Assembly: GCF_001481295.1 (NCBI RefSeq)
Contig: NZ_LOPS01000047.1
Location: 21,462 to 85,461, forward strand
Source of the DNA: Candidatus Methanomethylophilus sp. 1R26
GTDB lineage: Archaea; Thermoplasmatota; Thermoplasmata; Methanomassiliicoccales; Methanomethylophilaceae
DNA length: 64,000 nucleotides
Direction: 5' to 3'
Positions 48,780 to 56,686 of this stretch are shown here, piece after piece (position 1 is the first letter of the stretch; each line of letters begins with the position of its first letter). The notes under the pieces were generated by a model that saw only the letters and a program-made list of their open reading frames with translations, was not told the DNA's origin and ran no database searches. The position numbers and the translations under genes are program-made.

Positions 48780-48790
48780 CGTTTTATATC
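48780..48790 (+). promoter_or_regulatory. TATA box of the TerB-like gene
   Basis: CGTTTTATATC is centred about 26 nt before a TTG at 48811 and 35 nt before the ATG at 48820. Confidence 0.5.
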
Positions 48791-48819
48791 GAACCGCCAT
48801 ATTACAGAGTTTGATTATC

Positions 48820-49275
48820 ATGAGCGAGTTCGATAAACTTTGCAAAGAATTCGAGAAGATCGACCCTGCTACATACATCGCACTGCTGGCAGCTAAATCC
48901 AGGGACGTGCTTGCCGGGATGGCCGCAGTCACCGGAGACCTCGTATCCGCGGTCGAGTCCTATGTGGACATCGTCATGATGGCGGTCGCCTCCGACGGCA
49001 AGCTCTCCAAAGAGGAGTTCGCCCTCATCGCGCCCGGTCTTGCCGCAGCGGTCGGCCAGCCCATCACCTACGAAGATGCGAAGAAGATCATGAACAAGTC
49101 CAAATTGGACTCCAGGGACAATAAGGCCGCCGTTGACGCTCTCGTGGACCTCGTCGGGTCGGTCTCCCCCGAGATCAAGGATGACATCGTCATCCTCACC
49201 ATGGTCATCTGCGCCGCAGACGGCAGGATCTCCGGCAAAGAGAAAGCCTGGATCAAACAGCTCATCCGCGAATGA
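48820..49275 (+). CDS. TerB-like (tellurite-resistance-fold) protein
   Basis: A 151-residue helical protein. Two related acidic segments, VASDGKLSKEEFALIAPGL (about 57-75) and CAADGRISGKEKAWIKQL (about 131-148), match the DGxxxxxE metal-binding repeats of the TerB family. No membrane segment. TerB-type domains occur in stress and phage-defence contexts as well as alone; nothing here shows which applies. The ATG at 48820 gives MSEFDKLCKEFEKID; a TTG at 48811 would add three residues. Convergent with the truncated asparagine-synthase gene; a hairpin (CTGCCCCGC...GCGGGGCAG, 49322-49345) separates them. Confidence 0.7.
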   Translation: MSEFDKLCKEFEKIDPATYIALLAAKSRDVLAGMAAVTGDLVSAVESYVDIVMMAVASDGKLSKEEFALIAPGLAAAVGQPITYEDAKKIMNKSKLDSRDNKAAVDALVDLVGSVSPEIKDDIVILTMVICAADGRISGKEKAWIKQLIRE

Positions 49276-49346
49276 TTTCATTTTCAGGGGCCGGAGGACA
49301 GACCGTCCTCTGTCCCCCCCCACTGCCCCGCAGAAGAGCGGGGCAG

Positions 49347-49805
49347 TTAAGGTGCGTTTTGGATTTTCACCGATCGCACATTCCCTCCGAAATACTCATC
49401 ACTGCCTTGGCTCGTTAGAATGACTGGCTCATGAGCCGCACGGCATACTGTGAAGAGCTGGAGTTCATACGAGATGGTGAAAGGGTCGCTGACCTTGGTA
49501 GCCAAGATCAGTTCCCTTATGTCGTTCTCGATAGTCTCTTCGCTTATTCTGCAGTGAACCCACGGGAGCCCCAGTTTCTCGGCCAGTTCCTTTCCAGCTG
49601 CGACGTCGAATGAGTCGTCCGTTCCGCAGGTGCAGCAGGTGACCGATCTGGCGTATTTCTTTGCGAGTGCGGCAACCAATCCCGAATCCATTCCGCCGGA
49701 GAAAGCGATTCCCACTTCCCTGCCTTGGCAGGCCTTGCGGACGGCTTCTTCGATTGCATTGCCGAGAGCTTCGTATTTCGCCAACTGTATCTTCCCACGT
49801 TTCAA
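49347..49805 (-). pseudogene. asparagine-synthase-like ATP-pyrophosphatase domain, truncated
   Basis: 152 residues with the PP-loop SGGMDSGLVAALAKKYA (about 35-51), the ELAEKLGLPWVHCRIS adenine-pocket region, and a second conserved block ILTSQGSDEYFGG near residue 130, after which the protein ends within 13 residues at a TAA. Full asparagine synthetases and their single-domain relatives continue 100 residues or more past this block, so the C-terminal part seems lost. It lies 120 nt from an integrase remnant on the same strand. It could be a functional minimal form, but truncation is likelier. Confidence 0.65.
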
Positions 49806-49925
49806 GGCTTAGACGAGCACTATCACGTCGGATTGTTGCTTTTTCTGAAAAGAAAAATCCCCAAGCTTCGAGTTCTGATTCTCTCCTCGCATCGGGTAAA
49901 TCGTTTCGGGAAGTATTTTTAGGTT

Positions 49926-50178
49926 TCACAGGTCGAGGGCGTCGTCGACGGCGGTTGTGGCACTCTTCATTTTCCTCGGATCAGCTTTGAGGTAATGGTT
50001 GACGGTCGTGTCGATGTGGGAGTGCCGCATCATCCTCCGCAGTGTATCGAGCTCCGTTCCCGCATCCGCGAGATTGGTGCAGTAGAATCTCCGAAGGGTG
50101 TGGCAGGTCGCATCGATGTCGGTCTTTCCTTTGAATTTCCTCATGGTCTCGTCCACGAATCTCGTGGCCGCTGCCGGA
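49926..50178 (-). pseudogene. tyrosine recombinase (integrase) C-terminal remnant
   Basis: The frame reads VIRPAAATRFVDETMRKFKG, then CHTLRRFYCTNLADAG, LRRMMRHSHIDTTVNHYLKADP. These are the H-x-x-R box, the second His and the catalytic Tyr of XerC/D-type recombinases. An in-frame TGA (about 50189) and lack of the N-terminal DNA-binding and first-Arg regions show that only the last 80 residues remain. A GTG at 50156 could start a 76-residue product, but it would not be active. It marks a past integration event beside the radical SAM pair. Confidence 0.75.
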
Positions 50179-50246
50179 CGAATTACCCACCAGCATCAGA
50201 TGTGGAAGAACCCAAATAAACATACCCCGATACGGAAACATCTGCC

Positions 50247-50939
50247 TTGACAGTGAGATGCCTCAAATCGGAGATCCAGTGCCTGAACGCCGTCATCGGG
50301 TGCACGAGAGGATGCGAATACTGTTACGCCAGAGCCGTCACCAAGAGATACCATGTGACGGACAACTTCTACGTCCCGCGGTTCTTCCCTAACAAACTTA
50401 GGATTCTGAACAGGAAGCGCCCCCACATCTATTTCATGACCGGTATGAGCGACCTCTCCGATTGGAAGGAGGATTGGATCAGGGTCACCATGGATGCCGT
50501 CAGGGATAATCCGCAGCATCAGTACATCTTCCTCACCAAATCGCCTGAGAAGCTGGATATGGATTGCGATATGGAGAACGTATGCTTCGGCGTGACGGTG
50601 ACGATGGATTCCGAGAAGGGAAGGATAAAGGAACTGCGCAGGAACGTACATGCCGAAAGCTATCACATAACATTCGAACCGATGTTCGATAAGATAACGG
50701 ACGTGGACTACGAAGGCGTGGATTGGATAGTCGTCGGTACGGAGACCGGGAACCGCAGAGGAAAGGCGGTATCGCAGCGCGACTGGATACAGGATATCGC
50801 CGATTCCGCTGCGGATGCGGGAGTGAAGGTGTTCATGAAGGAGGACGTCGTTAACATCATGGGCGAAGAGAACATGATACAGGATCTCCCAGACGCATAC
50901 GAGGAACTGCTGAAGGTACAGAAGGAGTGGAGGAAATGA
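50247..50939 (+). CDS. radical SAM protein, DUF5131 (phage Gp37/Gp68-like)
   Basis: About 230 residues. The cluster motif CTRGCEYCYAR is at residues 19-29, early in the protein, followed by TGMSDLSDWKEDWIR, IFLTKSPEKLD and WIVVGTETGNRRGKAV, the wording of the DUF5131 family, which is common in phages and mobile DNA and has no settled function. The start is TTG at 50247 or GTG at 50253; the A/T-rich box at 50214-50223 is about 27 nt upstream. The stop overlaps the next radical SAM gene (ATGA). GC content looks lower than in housekeeping neighbours, and the frame is intact. Confidence 0.8.
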   Translation: MTVRCLKSEIQCLNAVIGCTRGCEYCYARAVTKRYHVTDNFYVPRFFPNKLRILNRKRPHIYFMTGMSDLSDWKEDWIRVTMDAVRDNPQHQYIFLTKSPEKLDMDCDMENVCFGVTVTMDSEKGRIKELRRNVHAESYHITFEPMFDKITDVDYEGVDWIVVGTETGNRRGKAVSQRDWIQDIADSAADAGVKVFMKEDVVNIMGEENMIQDLPDAYEELLKVQKEWRK

Positions 50940-51832
50940 GCGACATCGTGATCAAAGAGATAGAGACGAAGAACATAATGACCAAATCATCCGGCCCCTT
51001 GGGCGGATATGCCGTCAATCCGTATACCGGGTGCACCCACGGATGCAGGTACTGCTACGCTTCCTTCATGAAGAGGTTCACCGGACACACCGAACCCTGG
51101 GGTAAGTTCCTCGATGTCAAGGATTGGCCTGCAATCGATCCATCCAAATACGACGGACAGACCGTGCTTCTCGGCACGGTCACCGATCCCTACGTGCCGC
51201 AGGAGAAGAAGTACCTCAGGACGAGAAAACTCCTGGAACAGCTGGTCGGGAGCAAGGCAGACATCACGATATGCACGAGATCCGATCTGGTCCTGAGGGA
51301 TCTCGATATCCTGAAGGAACTGGACAAGGTGACCGTATCATTCTCCATCAACACGCTGGACGAATCGTTCAGGAAGGATATGGATAAGGCCGTGAGCATA
51401 GAGAGGAGACTGGATGCCATGAAGGCTCTGTATGACGAAGGCTTACGTACCGTCGCCTTCATCTCGCCCGTATTCCCCGGGATAACGGACATCGAGGCGA
51501 TCATCAGAAGGACCAAGGACCAATGCGACCTGGTGTGGCTGGAGAACCTCAATCTCAGAGGAGGATTCAAATCGGATATCCTGTCGTACATCAAGGAGGA
51601 ACATCCCGATCTGGTGCCACTGTACAAGCAGATATACACCAAGAAGGACCGTTCCTATTTCATCAATCTCGAAAAGAAAGCTGAGGCGCTGGCACAGGAA
51701 CTCGGATGTCCGTTCACCAACAACTGGACCCCTTACGGCAGGGCGGAACCGGGACATCCCGTCATCGTGGACTATTTCTATCACGAGGAGGTCAGGAACA
51801 CCAACAATACGGGTATAAGGAACAGGAAATAA
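50936..51832 (+). CDS. radical SAM protein, spore-photoproduct-lyase-like family
   Basis: A 298-residue radical SAM protein with CTHGCRYCYASFMKRF at about residues 33-48, LGTVTDPYVPQEKKY, ICTRSDLVLRDLDILKEL and SFSINTLDE, the layout of the SPL-family radical SAM proteins. It lacks the C-terminal substrate Cys region of true spore photoproduct lyase as far as I can see. ATG at 50936 overlaps the DUF5131 stop and follows GGAGGAA. It ends in TAA. Two different radical SAM enzymes translated as a coupled pair suggests a joint modification pathway; substrate unknown. Confidence 0.8.
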   Translation: MSDIVIKEIETKNIMTKSSGPLGGYAVNPYTGCTHGCRYCYASFMKRFTGHTEPWGKFLDVKDWPAIDPSKYDGQTVLLGTVTDPYVPQEKKYLRTRKLLEQLVGSKADITICTRSDLVLRDLDILKELDKVTVSFSINTLDESFRKDMDKAVSIERRLDAMKALYDEGLRTVAFISPVFPGITDIEAIIRRTKDQCDLVWLENLNLRGGFKSDILSYIKEEHPDLVPLYKQIYTKKDRSYFINLEKKAEALAQELGCPFTNNWTPYGRAEPGHPVIVDYFYHEEVRNTNNTGIRNRK

Positions 51833-51882
51833 GCCGTTCGGTCCGTTCCGGAAGGGGGAGTCCTTATTCGACTATTAAAGAA

Positions 51883-51911
51883 ATAAAACTTTCATTTTTG
51901 TAAAGTTTTAT
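51883..51911. repeat. 29-bp palindrome, copy A (downstream of the ATPase gene)
   Basis: ATAAAACTTT (51883-51892) and AAAGTTTTAT (51902-51911) are perfect 10-bp inverted arms around a 9-nt spacer, CATTTTTGT. It lies 4 nt beyond the ATPase stop. Arms and spacer length are identical to copy B. Confidence 0.85.
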
Positions 51912-51915
51912 CGCA

Positions 51916-53142
51916 TTAGAATTTAAACCCGTCCCCAAGAAGAAAATCATTGACCAGGTGCAGCATTATGATTCCGGATCTGTCGATTTGTATAGGATCC
52001 ATCGATATGATGTACTTCGGATAGTTGTCTCTGATTTTAAGGAATGGTGCTTCCTCTCTTTTCTCGGTCTTCTGAGAATCCATGAGATACGTTACCTGTA
52101 CGTACGCCGTATGTCTCCCGTCGGATACGACGAAATCTGCTTCGCAATCCCTTAGTTTCCCGACCTGCACATCATATCCCCTGGAATTTAGTTCGTTGAA
52201 TACGATATTCTCCAAAAGATGTCCCATCTGGATGTCGTGTCTGCGTTTCGGATAGGATGTGTAAAGGGAAATGTCTGCAACATAAGTCTTGTAATGGGTT
52301 TTCAAGGCCTTCTTCCCGGAGATATCGAACCGCATACACTTATCGACCAGTTTGCTCGCGAAAATGACTTCGAGATACCTATTCACTGTATTGGGATTGG
52401 TCCTGATATTCTCTGAACGGAGATATTTCGAGATTGATGTCGAAGAGATTTCGGCACCCGGTGTGGAAAGCAGATAATCCAAAAGCTTGCTCAGTAAGGT
52501 TTTGTTTCTTATCTTCTTGCTTTTTAATATATCCTTGTTGATGGTCTCTTCGATGACCGACCGTATGTAGAGAGTCCTGTTCTCTTGATCGGTATATGTT
52601 ATACCCTTGGGATAACCCCCCGTGAATAGATAATCCTGAAATAGGTCGGTATTGGAGTAAGATATGCCATTCAGCGTATAGAATTCCTCTATTTCAGTCA
52701 ATGAGAATGTGAATATTCTGAATTCTATGTAGCGACCGGTCAGTTTTGTTACCAATTCCCCACTTAAGAGATACGAATTCGAACCTGTGATGAAAACCGA
52801 TACACCATCATTACGGTATGCATTGATTAGGGGCTCAAATCCCTTCACGTTCTGAATCTCATCTACAAACAGGAATCTGTCTCCTTTGCAATTCCTGAAC
52901 CCGTCGTCTATCAGCTTTTCCAAAGAATCGGGAGTGCGGATCTTCAGGTTATTTTTACTATCCAGATCGATATACACGATTGTTTTCTCGACTTTTGTAT
53001 CAGTGCCGAGATCGTCCATTATCTGTTTCATAATTGTAGATTTTCCGCATCTGCGAGCCCCTGTCAGGACCTTGATTATGTCCTTATCATTGTAAAATGG
53101 ACGGATTTTAGAAAGGTATTTTTCCCTCCTAAGTTCTTTCAT
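51916..53142 (-). CDS. AAA+ ATPase with DUF4143 C-terminal domain
   Basis: A 408-residue protein. The ATPase domain has Walker A GARRCGKST at about 28-36 and Walker B RFLFVDEIQN near 90-100, followed by the sensor-type SNSYLLSG. A winged-helix-like region lies near 215-265. The C-terminal DUF4143 part contains CEADFVVSDGRHTAYVQV, which resembles a PD-(D/E)xK core but has Gln where the last acid is usual, so nuclease activity is doubtful. The gene is strikingly A/T-rich, ends in TAA, and is bracketed by two identical-arm palindromes; copy B covers its TATA box. All this points to a transferred cassette, possibly self-regulated. Function of the family is unsettled. Confidence 0.85.
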   Translation of the reverse strand: MKELRREKYLSKIRPFYNDKDIIKVLTGARRCGKSTIMKQIMDDLGTDTKVEKTIVYIDLDSKNNLKIRTPDSLEKLIDDGFRNCKGDRFLFVDEIQNVKGFEPLINAYRNDGVSVFITGSNSYLLSGELVTKLTGRYIEFRIFTFSLTEIEEFYTLNGISYSNTDLFQDYLFTGGYPKGITYTDQENRTLYIRSVIEETINKDILKSKKIRNKTLLSKLLDYLLSTPGAEISSTSISKYLRSENIRTNPNTVNRYLEVIFASKLVDKCMRFDISGKKALKTHYKTYVADISLYTSYPKRRHDIQMGHLLENIVFNELNSRGYDVQVGKLRDCEADFVVSDGRHTAYVQVTYLMDSQKTEKREEAPFLKIRDNYPKYIISMDPIQIDRSGIIMLHLVNDFLLGDGFKF

Positions 53143-53163
53143 AGATTTGATTATATAAAGTAA

Positions 53164-53174
53164 GGATATAAAAC
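53164..53174 (-). promoter_or_regulatory. TATA box of the ATPase gene, inside palindrome B
   Basis: Minus-strand GTTTTATATCC is centred about 27 nt before the ATG at 53142 and overlaps the left arm of palindrome B (53168-53177), so a protein bound there would block TBP. Confidence 0.55.
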
Positions 53175-53196
53175 TTTCATAATCGAAAAGTTTTAT
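53168..53196. repeat. 29-bp palindrome, copy B (promoter of the ATPase gene)
   Basis: ATAAAACTTT (53168-53177) and AAAGTTTTAT (53187-53196) flank a 9-nt spacer, CATAATCGA. Arms are identical to copy A at 51883-51911. Confidence 0.85.
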
Positions 53197-53245
53197 TTTG
53201 TTAATTTAAACATTGAATCATAAGAAGTTGCACATCCGCCGCTGT

Positions 53246-53662
53246 TCACGGCCGGACTGCGCCCAGGTCCCGGCAACGATCCGAGACCCAATCGTTCGGC
53301 GCATAGATGGAGAGGAGGTTCTCGCCGGGGAGCATTGCACCCAGGGCACGGAGGGCTTCGGCAAGACGTTCCAGCCACAGACCCTCCCCTTTGGAGCATG
53401 AGCCGAACAGGTAAACGGTCCTTCCCGAGAACACGCCGCCGTTGTCGAAGAGGAACTTCTTCACCGGGGCAGTGTACTTCTCCTTACCGGTCGCCGGGCA
53501 TCCCAGGAACACTATCCCAGAAGCTGCGATCTTCGATGGATCTGCTTCCTGCACCTTCGCGAAATACACCTCATCCCCTGTGGTCGCGGCCCCTTCCCGG
53601 ATGAGCTCTGCCATCTCGCGGGTATTGCCTGTATTGCTGTCGTAGATTATCGACCTCAGCAT
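53246..53662 (-). CDS. flavodoxin-family protein
   Basis: A 138-residue flavodoxin-like protein. The FMN phosphate loop DSNTGNTREMAELIREG begins at about residue 7, and the second loop VFLGCPATGKEKYTAPVKKFL and YLFGSCSKGEGLW fit the isoalloxazine region. It would carry electrons at low potential. The start at 53662 is chosen because the TATA box at 53682-53694 puts the transcript start there; the frame is open to 53770. It is divergent from, and 88 nt from, a phosphoesterase. Redox partner unknown. Confidence 0.82.
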   Translation of the reverse strand: MLRSIIYDSNTGNTREMAELIREGAATTGDEVYFAKVQEADPSKIAASGIVFLGCPATGKEKYTAPVKKFLFDNGGVFSGRTVYLFGSCSKGEGLWLERLAEALRALGAMLPGENLLSIYAPNDWVSDRCRDLGAVRP

Positions 53663-53681
53663 GCGCCGCGCCAAGGGCCGT

Positions 53682-53694
53682 CTGTTTAAAACAC
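53682..53694 (-). promoter_or_regulatory. TATA box of the flavodoxin gene
   Basis: Minus-strand GTGTTTTAAACAG is centred about 26 nt before the ATG at 53662. Confidence 0.5.
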
Positions 53695-53720
53695 GTACCG
53701 TGCCGATTGCCGGGGGACGG

Positions 53721-53729
53721 GGATAAGTA
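53721..53729 (+). promoter_or_regulatory. TATA-like box of the phosphoesterase gene
   Basis: GGATAAGTA is centred 26 nt before the ATG at 53751. A short palindrome (GCGGGAGATAATCCCGC, 53734-53750) lies between them. Confidence 0.4.
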
Positions 53730-53750
53730 CAATGCGGGAGATAATCCCGC

Positions 53751-54401
53751 ATGAGATTCCTCGTGATCACCGACCTTCATCAGAAGGCTTCTAACATAGA
53801 ATGGATCAACAAGCTGATCGAATCGGAGAGAACCGATGCGGTCCTGTTCTTGGGAGATGTCACTGACATGGGGACCTCCGACGACGCCGTCGAGATCCTC
53901 TCCTCGATACGCTCCAAGGTCTATTGCCTGCCCGGGAACTGCGACCCGCACGACCTTCCGGAGAAGATATCGTCCGTGGCCGTCGATATGCACGGGAAGT
54001 CGGCCGAGATAGGCGGATACTACATCGCAGGGCTCGGAGGCTCCAACATCACCATCTTCGGCACCCCCTTCGAACTGACCGAGGAGGAGATCGACGCGAA
54101 GCTGAGGCCGATATCCCGGAGGGGGATGGTCCTCATGACCCACGCTCCCGCCTACGGGACGCTCGACCGCATCCCGAACGGGACGTCGGTCGGCAGTCCG
54201 GCGATAAAGAAGATCTGCGACGAGTTCCGTCCGCTCGTGGCGCTCTCCGGCCATATACACGAGGACGTCGGAGCGAGGTACATCGGCGGCACGCTTTACG
54301 TCAACCCCGGACCTGCCAGGGACGGACACGCCGCCATCCTGGTGCTGGACGGGGACCGCGCATACGTCAGGTTCGTCGGGCCCACAGATCCCGCAGACTG
54401 A
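53751..54401 (+). CDS. calcineurin-like metallophosphoesterase
   Basis: A 216-residue protein with the metal-binding motifs DLH (residue 8-10), FLGDVTDMG, PGNCD in place of GNHD, and the two late His sites LMTHAPAYG and SGHIHED. The NPGPARDG block is typical of small archaeal phosphoesterases of the MJ0936/YfcE group. The Cys in GNCD is common in this archaeal subgroup. Phosphodiesterase activity is expected; the substrate is unknown. It precedes eS8 by 40 nt, but a separate promoter is likely there. Confidence 0.87.
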   Translation: MRFLVITDLHQKASNIEWINKLIESERTDAVLFLGDVTDMGTSDDAVEILSSIRSKVYCLPGNCDPHDLPEKISSVAVDMHGKSAEIGGYYIAGLGGSNITIFGTPFELTEEEIDAKLRPISRRGMVLMTHAPAYGTLDRIPNGTSVGSPAIKKICDEFRPLVALSGHIHEDVGARYIGGTLYVNPGPARDGHAAILVLDGDRAYVRFVGPTDPAD

Positions 54402-54403
54402 TA

Positions 54404-54414
54404 CTATTAAATAT
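54404..54414 (+). promoter_or_regulatory. TATA box of rps8e
   Basis: CTATTAAATAT predicts a start near 54435, about 7 nt before the ATG at 54442. Confidence 0.5.
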
Positions 54415-54441
54415 GCGTCCACGATAGCAGAGGCGATTAAC

Positions 54442-54822
54442 ATGGCACTATGGCAGGGTAAATCCAACAGGAAATCCACCGGCGGCAGGCACATCCTCGC
54501 CCGCGGGAAGAGGAAGTTCGAAATCAGCAGGGAACAGCAGTTCACCAGGATCGGCACTGAGTCCCTGAAGCAATACCGCGGAATGGGTGGGTCCAAGAAG
54601 GTCGGAGTCCTCTACGCCGAGTATGCCAACGTCGTCGACAAGAAGACGAACACTGTCAAGAAAGCGAAGATCCTCACCGTTACCGACAACCCTTCCGACA
54701 GGAACCTTGTCCAGCGTAACATCCTCAACAAGGGCGCCAAGATCAAGACCGAGCTCGGAGAGGCTGTTGTCACCTCCAGGCCCGGGCAGTGCGGCGTCGT
54801 CAACGCAGTGCTCGTTGAGTGA
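54442..54822 (+). CDS. rps8e: 30S ribosomal protein eS8
   Basis: A 126-residue eS8, an archaeal/eukaryotic 30S protein with no bacterial counterpart. Characteristic blocks are WQGKSNRKSTGGRHILARGKRK (written in parts), YRGMGGSKKVGVL, ILTVTDNPSDRNLVQRN and the final SRPGQCGVVNAVLVE. Intact, standard length. It is followed after 158 nt by SRP19, which has its own promoter. Confidence 0.97.
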   Translation: MALWQGKSNRKSTGGRHILARGKRKFEISREQQFTRIGTESLKQYRGMGGSKKVGVLYAEYANVVDKKTNTVKKAKILTVTDNPSDRNLVQRNILNKGAKIKTELGEAVVTSRPGQCGVVNAVLVE

Positions 54823-54942
54823 GACCCAGCGCCATCTTACCCGGGGCCTGCCCCCGGGACTTATCAACGCTTTCCCGATTTCGGTTCTCTCTGTATTTTT
54901 CTGTACCTTTCTGCGGCCGTGAAGATGCGTTCGCGGGAAACA

Positions 54943-54953
54943 GGTTATTATCC
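54943..54953 (+). promoter_or_regulatory. TATA box of the SRP19 operon
   Basis: GGTTATTATCC predicts a start near 54973, about 8 nt before the ATG at 54981. Confidence 0.5.
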
Positions 54954-54980
54954 CTCGGCTGTATCGAGAGGAATGATAAC

Positions 54981-55274
54981 ATGGCTTACGACGACGACAC
55001 GGCCATCGTTCTGTGGCCGGAATATTTCGACTCAAACCTCTCCCGCAGGCAGGGCAGAAGGCTCCCCGTCTCCAAATGCGTGAAGGACCCGTCCCTGGAC
55101 ATGATCGCCAAGGGCGCGATAATTCTGGGCCTGGAGTACAGGATCGACGAGGGCAAAAGCTATCCGTCCGACTGGACCTCGAAGAAGGGCTGCGTCCGGG
55201 TAGAGAAGGGCAAGATGAAGAAGACGGAGATCATCCCACGCATAGGCGAGATCCTGGTCAAGAACGGCGCGTGA
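54981..55274 (+). CDS. signal recognition particle protein SRP19
   Basis: A 97-residue SRP19, which binds SRP RNA and prepares it for SRP54. Family features are VLWPEYFDSNLSRRQGRRLP at the start, then the ALEGLEYRID-equivalent GLEYRIDEGKSYPSDW, and the late basic VRVEKGKMKKTEIIPRI. ATG at 54981 gives the family N-terminus; the frame is open to 54819 without conserved sequence. It precedes the NAD(P)HX repair gene, whose start is 5 nt beyond the stop. Confidence 0.93.
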   Translation: MAYDDDTAIVLWPEYFDSNLSRRQGRRLPVSKCVKDPSLDMIAKGAIILGLEYRIDEGKSYPSDWTSKKGCVRVEKGKMKKTEIIPRIGEILVKNGA

Positions 55275-55279
55275 GGCAA

Positions 55280-56686
55280 ATGATATCCGCGCTTGATTCC
55301 AAGGTCATGGATGCCAACTCCGAGGCCCTCGGGGTCGGCACAGATATCCTCATGGACAACGCCGGGAAGGCCTTGGCCGACTTCCTGACCGAGAGGTTCT
55401 CCGGCAGAAGGTTCATCATATTCTGCGGACGCGGGAACAACGGAGGGGACGGATCGGCGGCCGCCTGCCACATGAAGGGAGAGGACGTTACCCTCTGCTT
55501 TATCGGAAACCCTGAGAACATCAGATCGCATTCTGCTGCAGCGTTCTATGCCAAGGCCGACTGCCCGAAGGTCCCGTTCGATTCTCCCGGGACCGGCTAC
55601 GATGTGCTCGTCGATGCCGTTCTGGGGACCGGCATATCCGGAGAGCTGAGGCCGGAGTATTCCGCATACATAGACCTCACCAGGAGATTCAAGGGAACGA
55701 TCGTCTCGGTGGATGTGCCCACCGGGTTCGGCACCGGCAAGCAGGTCATACCGGACTTCACTGTCACCATGCATGACATCAAGGAGGGCATGGACACCGG
55801 GAACTGCGGGGAGATCGCGATTGCCGACATCGGCATGCCGGAGAGAGCATACACCCACACCGGCCCCGGAGACATGTACAGATATCCCCGGCCCGATTCC
55901 CGCAGCCACAAAGGTGCCAACGGGCGTCTGCTGGTCATAGGCGGAGGGCCTTTCTACGGCGCTCCGGCGATGGCGGCCATGGCCGCCATGAGGACCGGGA
56001 TAGACCTGGCCACTGTCGCCGTCCCTGAGAATTGCTACCATGAGGTCGCGGCCGTTTCGCCTGTGCTGATGGTCCGTCCGCTCAAAGGGAACATCCTGCG
56101 CCATGAACATGTGAAGGAGCTGCTGGACATGGCCGAATGCAGCGATGCGGTCCTGATAGGTCCGGGCCTCGGGCGCGATCCGGAGACTTCCGAGGCCGTG
56201 AGGGAATTCGTCTCGCTGTGCAGCAGGCCGCTCGTCATCGATGCTGACGGCCTGAATGCCCTCGGCATGGACTTTACGGCCAGGAATCCTGAGACAGTCC
56301 TTACGCCCCACCATATGGAGTTCATGCGCCTCACCAACAGCGAGGGGAACACGGAGAACGCCATGGCTTCCGCGGCGCACATGGGCGCCGTGATCGTGCT
56401 GAAGGGAAAGGACGACATCATCACCGACGGCAAACGGGTCAGATACAATTCGTCCGGAACCGTGGGGATGACGACCGGCGGGACAGGGGATGTCCTGGCC
56501 GGGATAATAGCCGGATTGATGTCCAAGAAGATGGGAGCTTATGATGCAGGCTGCCTCGGAGCGTACATATCCGGAAAAGCAGGCGAACGCGCCTTCGCAA
56601 AGCTCTCGTACGGGATGATAGCCACGGACGTCATCAAATACATACCCAAAGCGATCGGCAACGGGCTGGACCGTCTGGGCATCTGA
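55280..56686 (+). CDS. nnr: bifunctional NAD(P)H-hydrate epimerase/dehydratase
   Basis: A 468-residue metabolite-repair enzyme. Residues 1-200 are the epimerase (YjeF-N) domain, with MDNAGKALADFL, FCGRGNNGGDG and the catalytic Asp in VDAVLGTGISGE. Residues about 215-468 are the ADP/ATP-dependent dehydratase domain, with GRLLVIGGGPFYGAPAMAA, IGPGLGRD, VIDADGLNAL, TPHHMEF and GTGDVLAG. Together they recycle hydrated NADH and NADPH. ATG at 55280; a GTG at 55271 overlapping the SRP19 stop is possible. The stop shares a base with the next ATG (TGATG). Confidence 0.94.
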   Translation: MISALDSKVMDANSEALGVGTDILMDNAGKALADFLTERFSGRRFIIFCGRGNNGGDGSAAACHMKGEDVTLCFIGNPENIRSHSAAAFYAKADCPKVPFDSPGTGYDVLVDAVLGTGISGELRPEYSAYIDLTRRFKGTIVSVDVPTGFGTGKQVIPDFTVTMHDIKEGMDTGNCGEIAIADIGMPERAYTHTGPGDMYRYPRPDSRSHKGANGRLLVIGGGPFYGAPAMAAMAAMRTGIDLATVAVPENCYHEVAAVSPVLMVRPLKGNILRHEHVKELLDMAECSDAVLIGPGLGRDPETSEAVREFVSLCSRPLVIDADGLNALGMDFTARNPETVLTPHHMEFMRLTNSEGNTENAMASAAHMGAVIVLKGKDDIITDGKRVRYNSSGTVGMTTGGTGDVLAGIIAGLMSKKMGAYDAGCLGAYISGKAGERAFAKLSYGMIATDVIKYIPKAIGNGLDRLGI

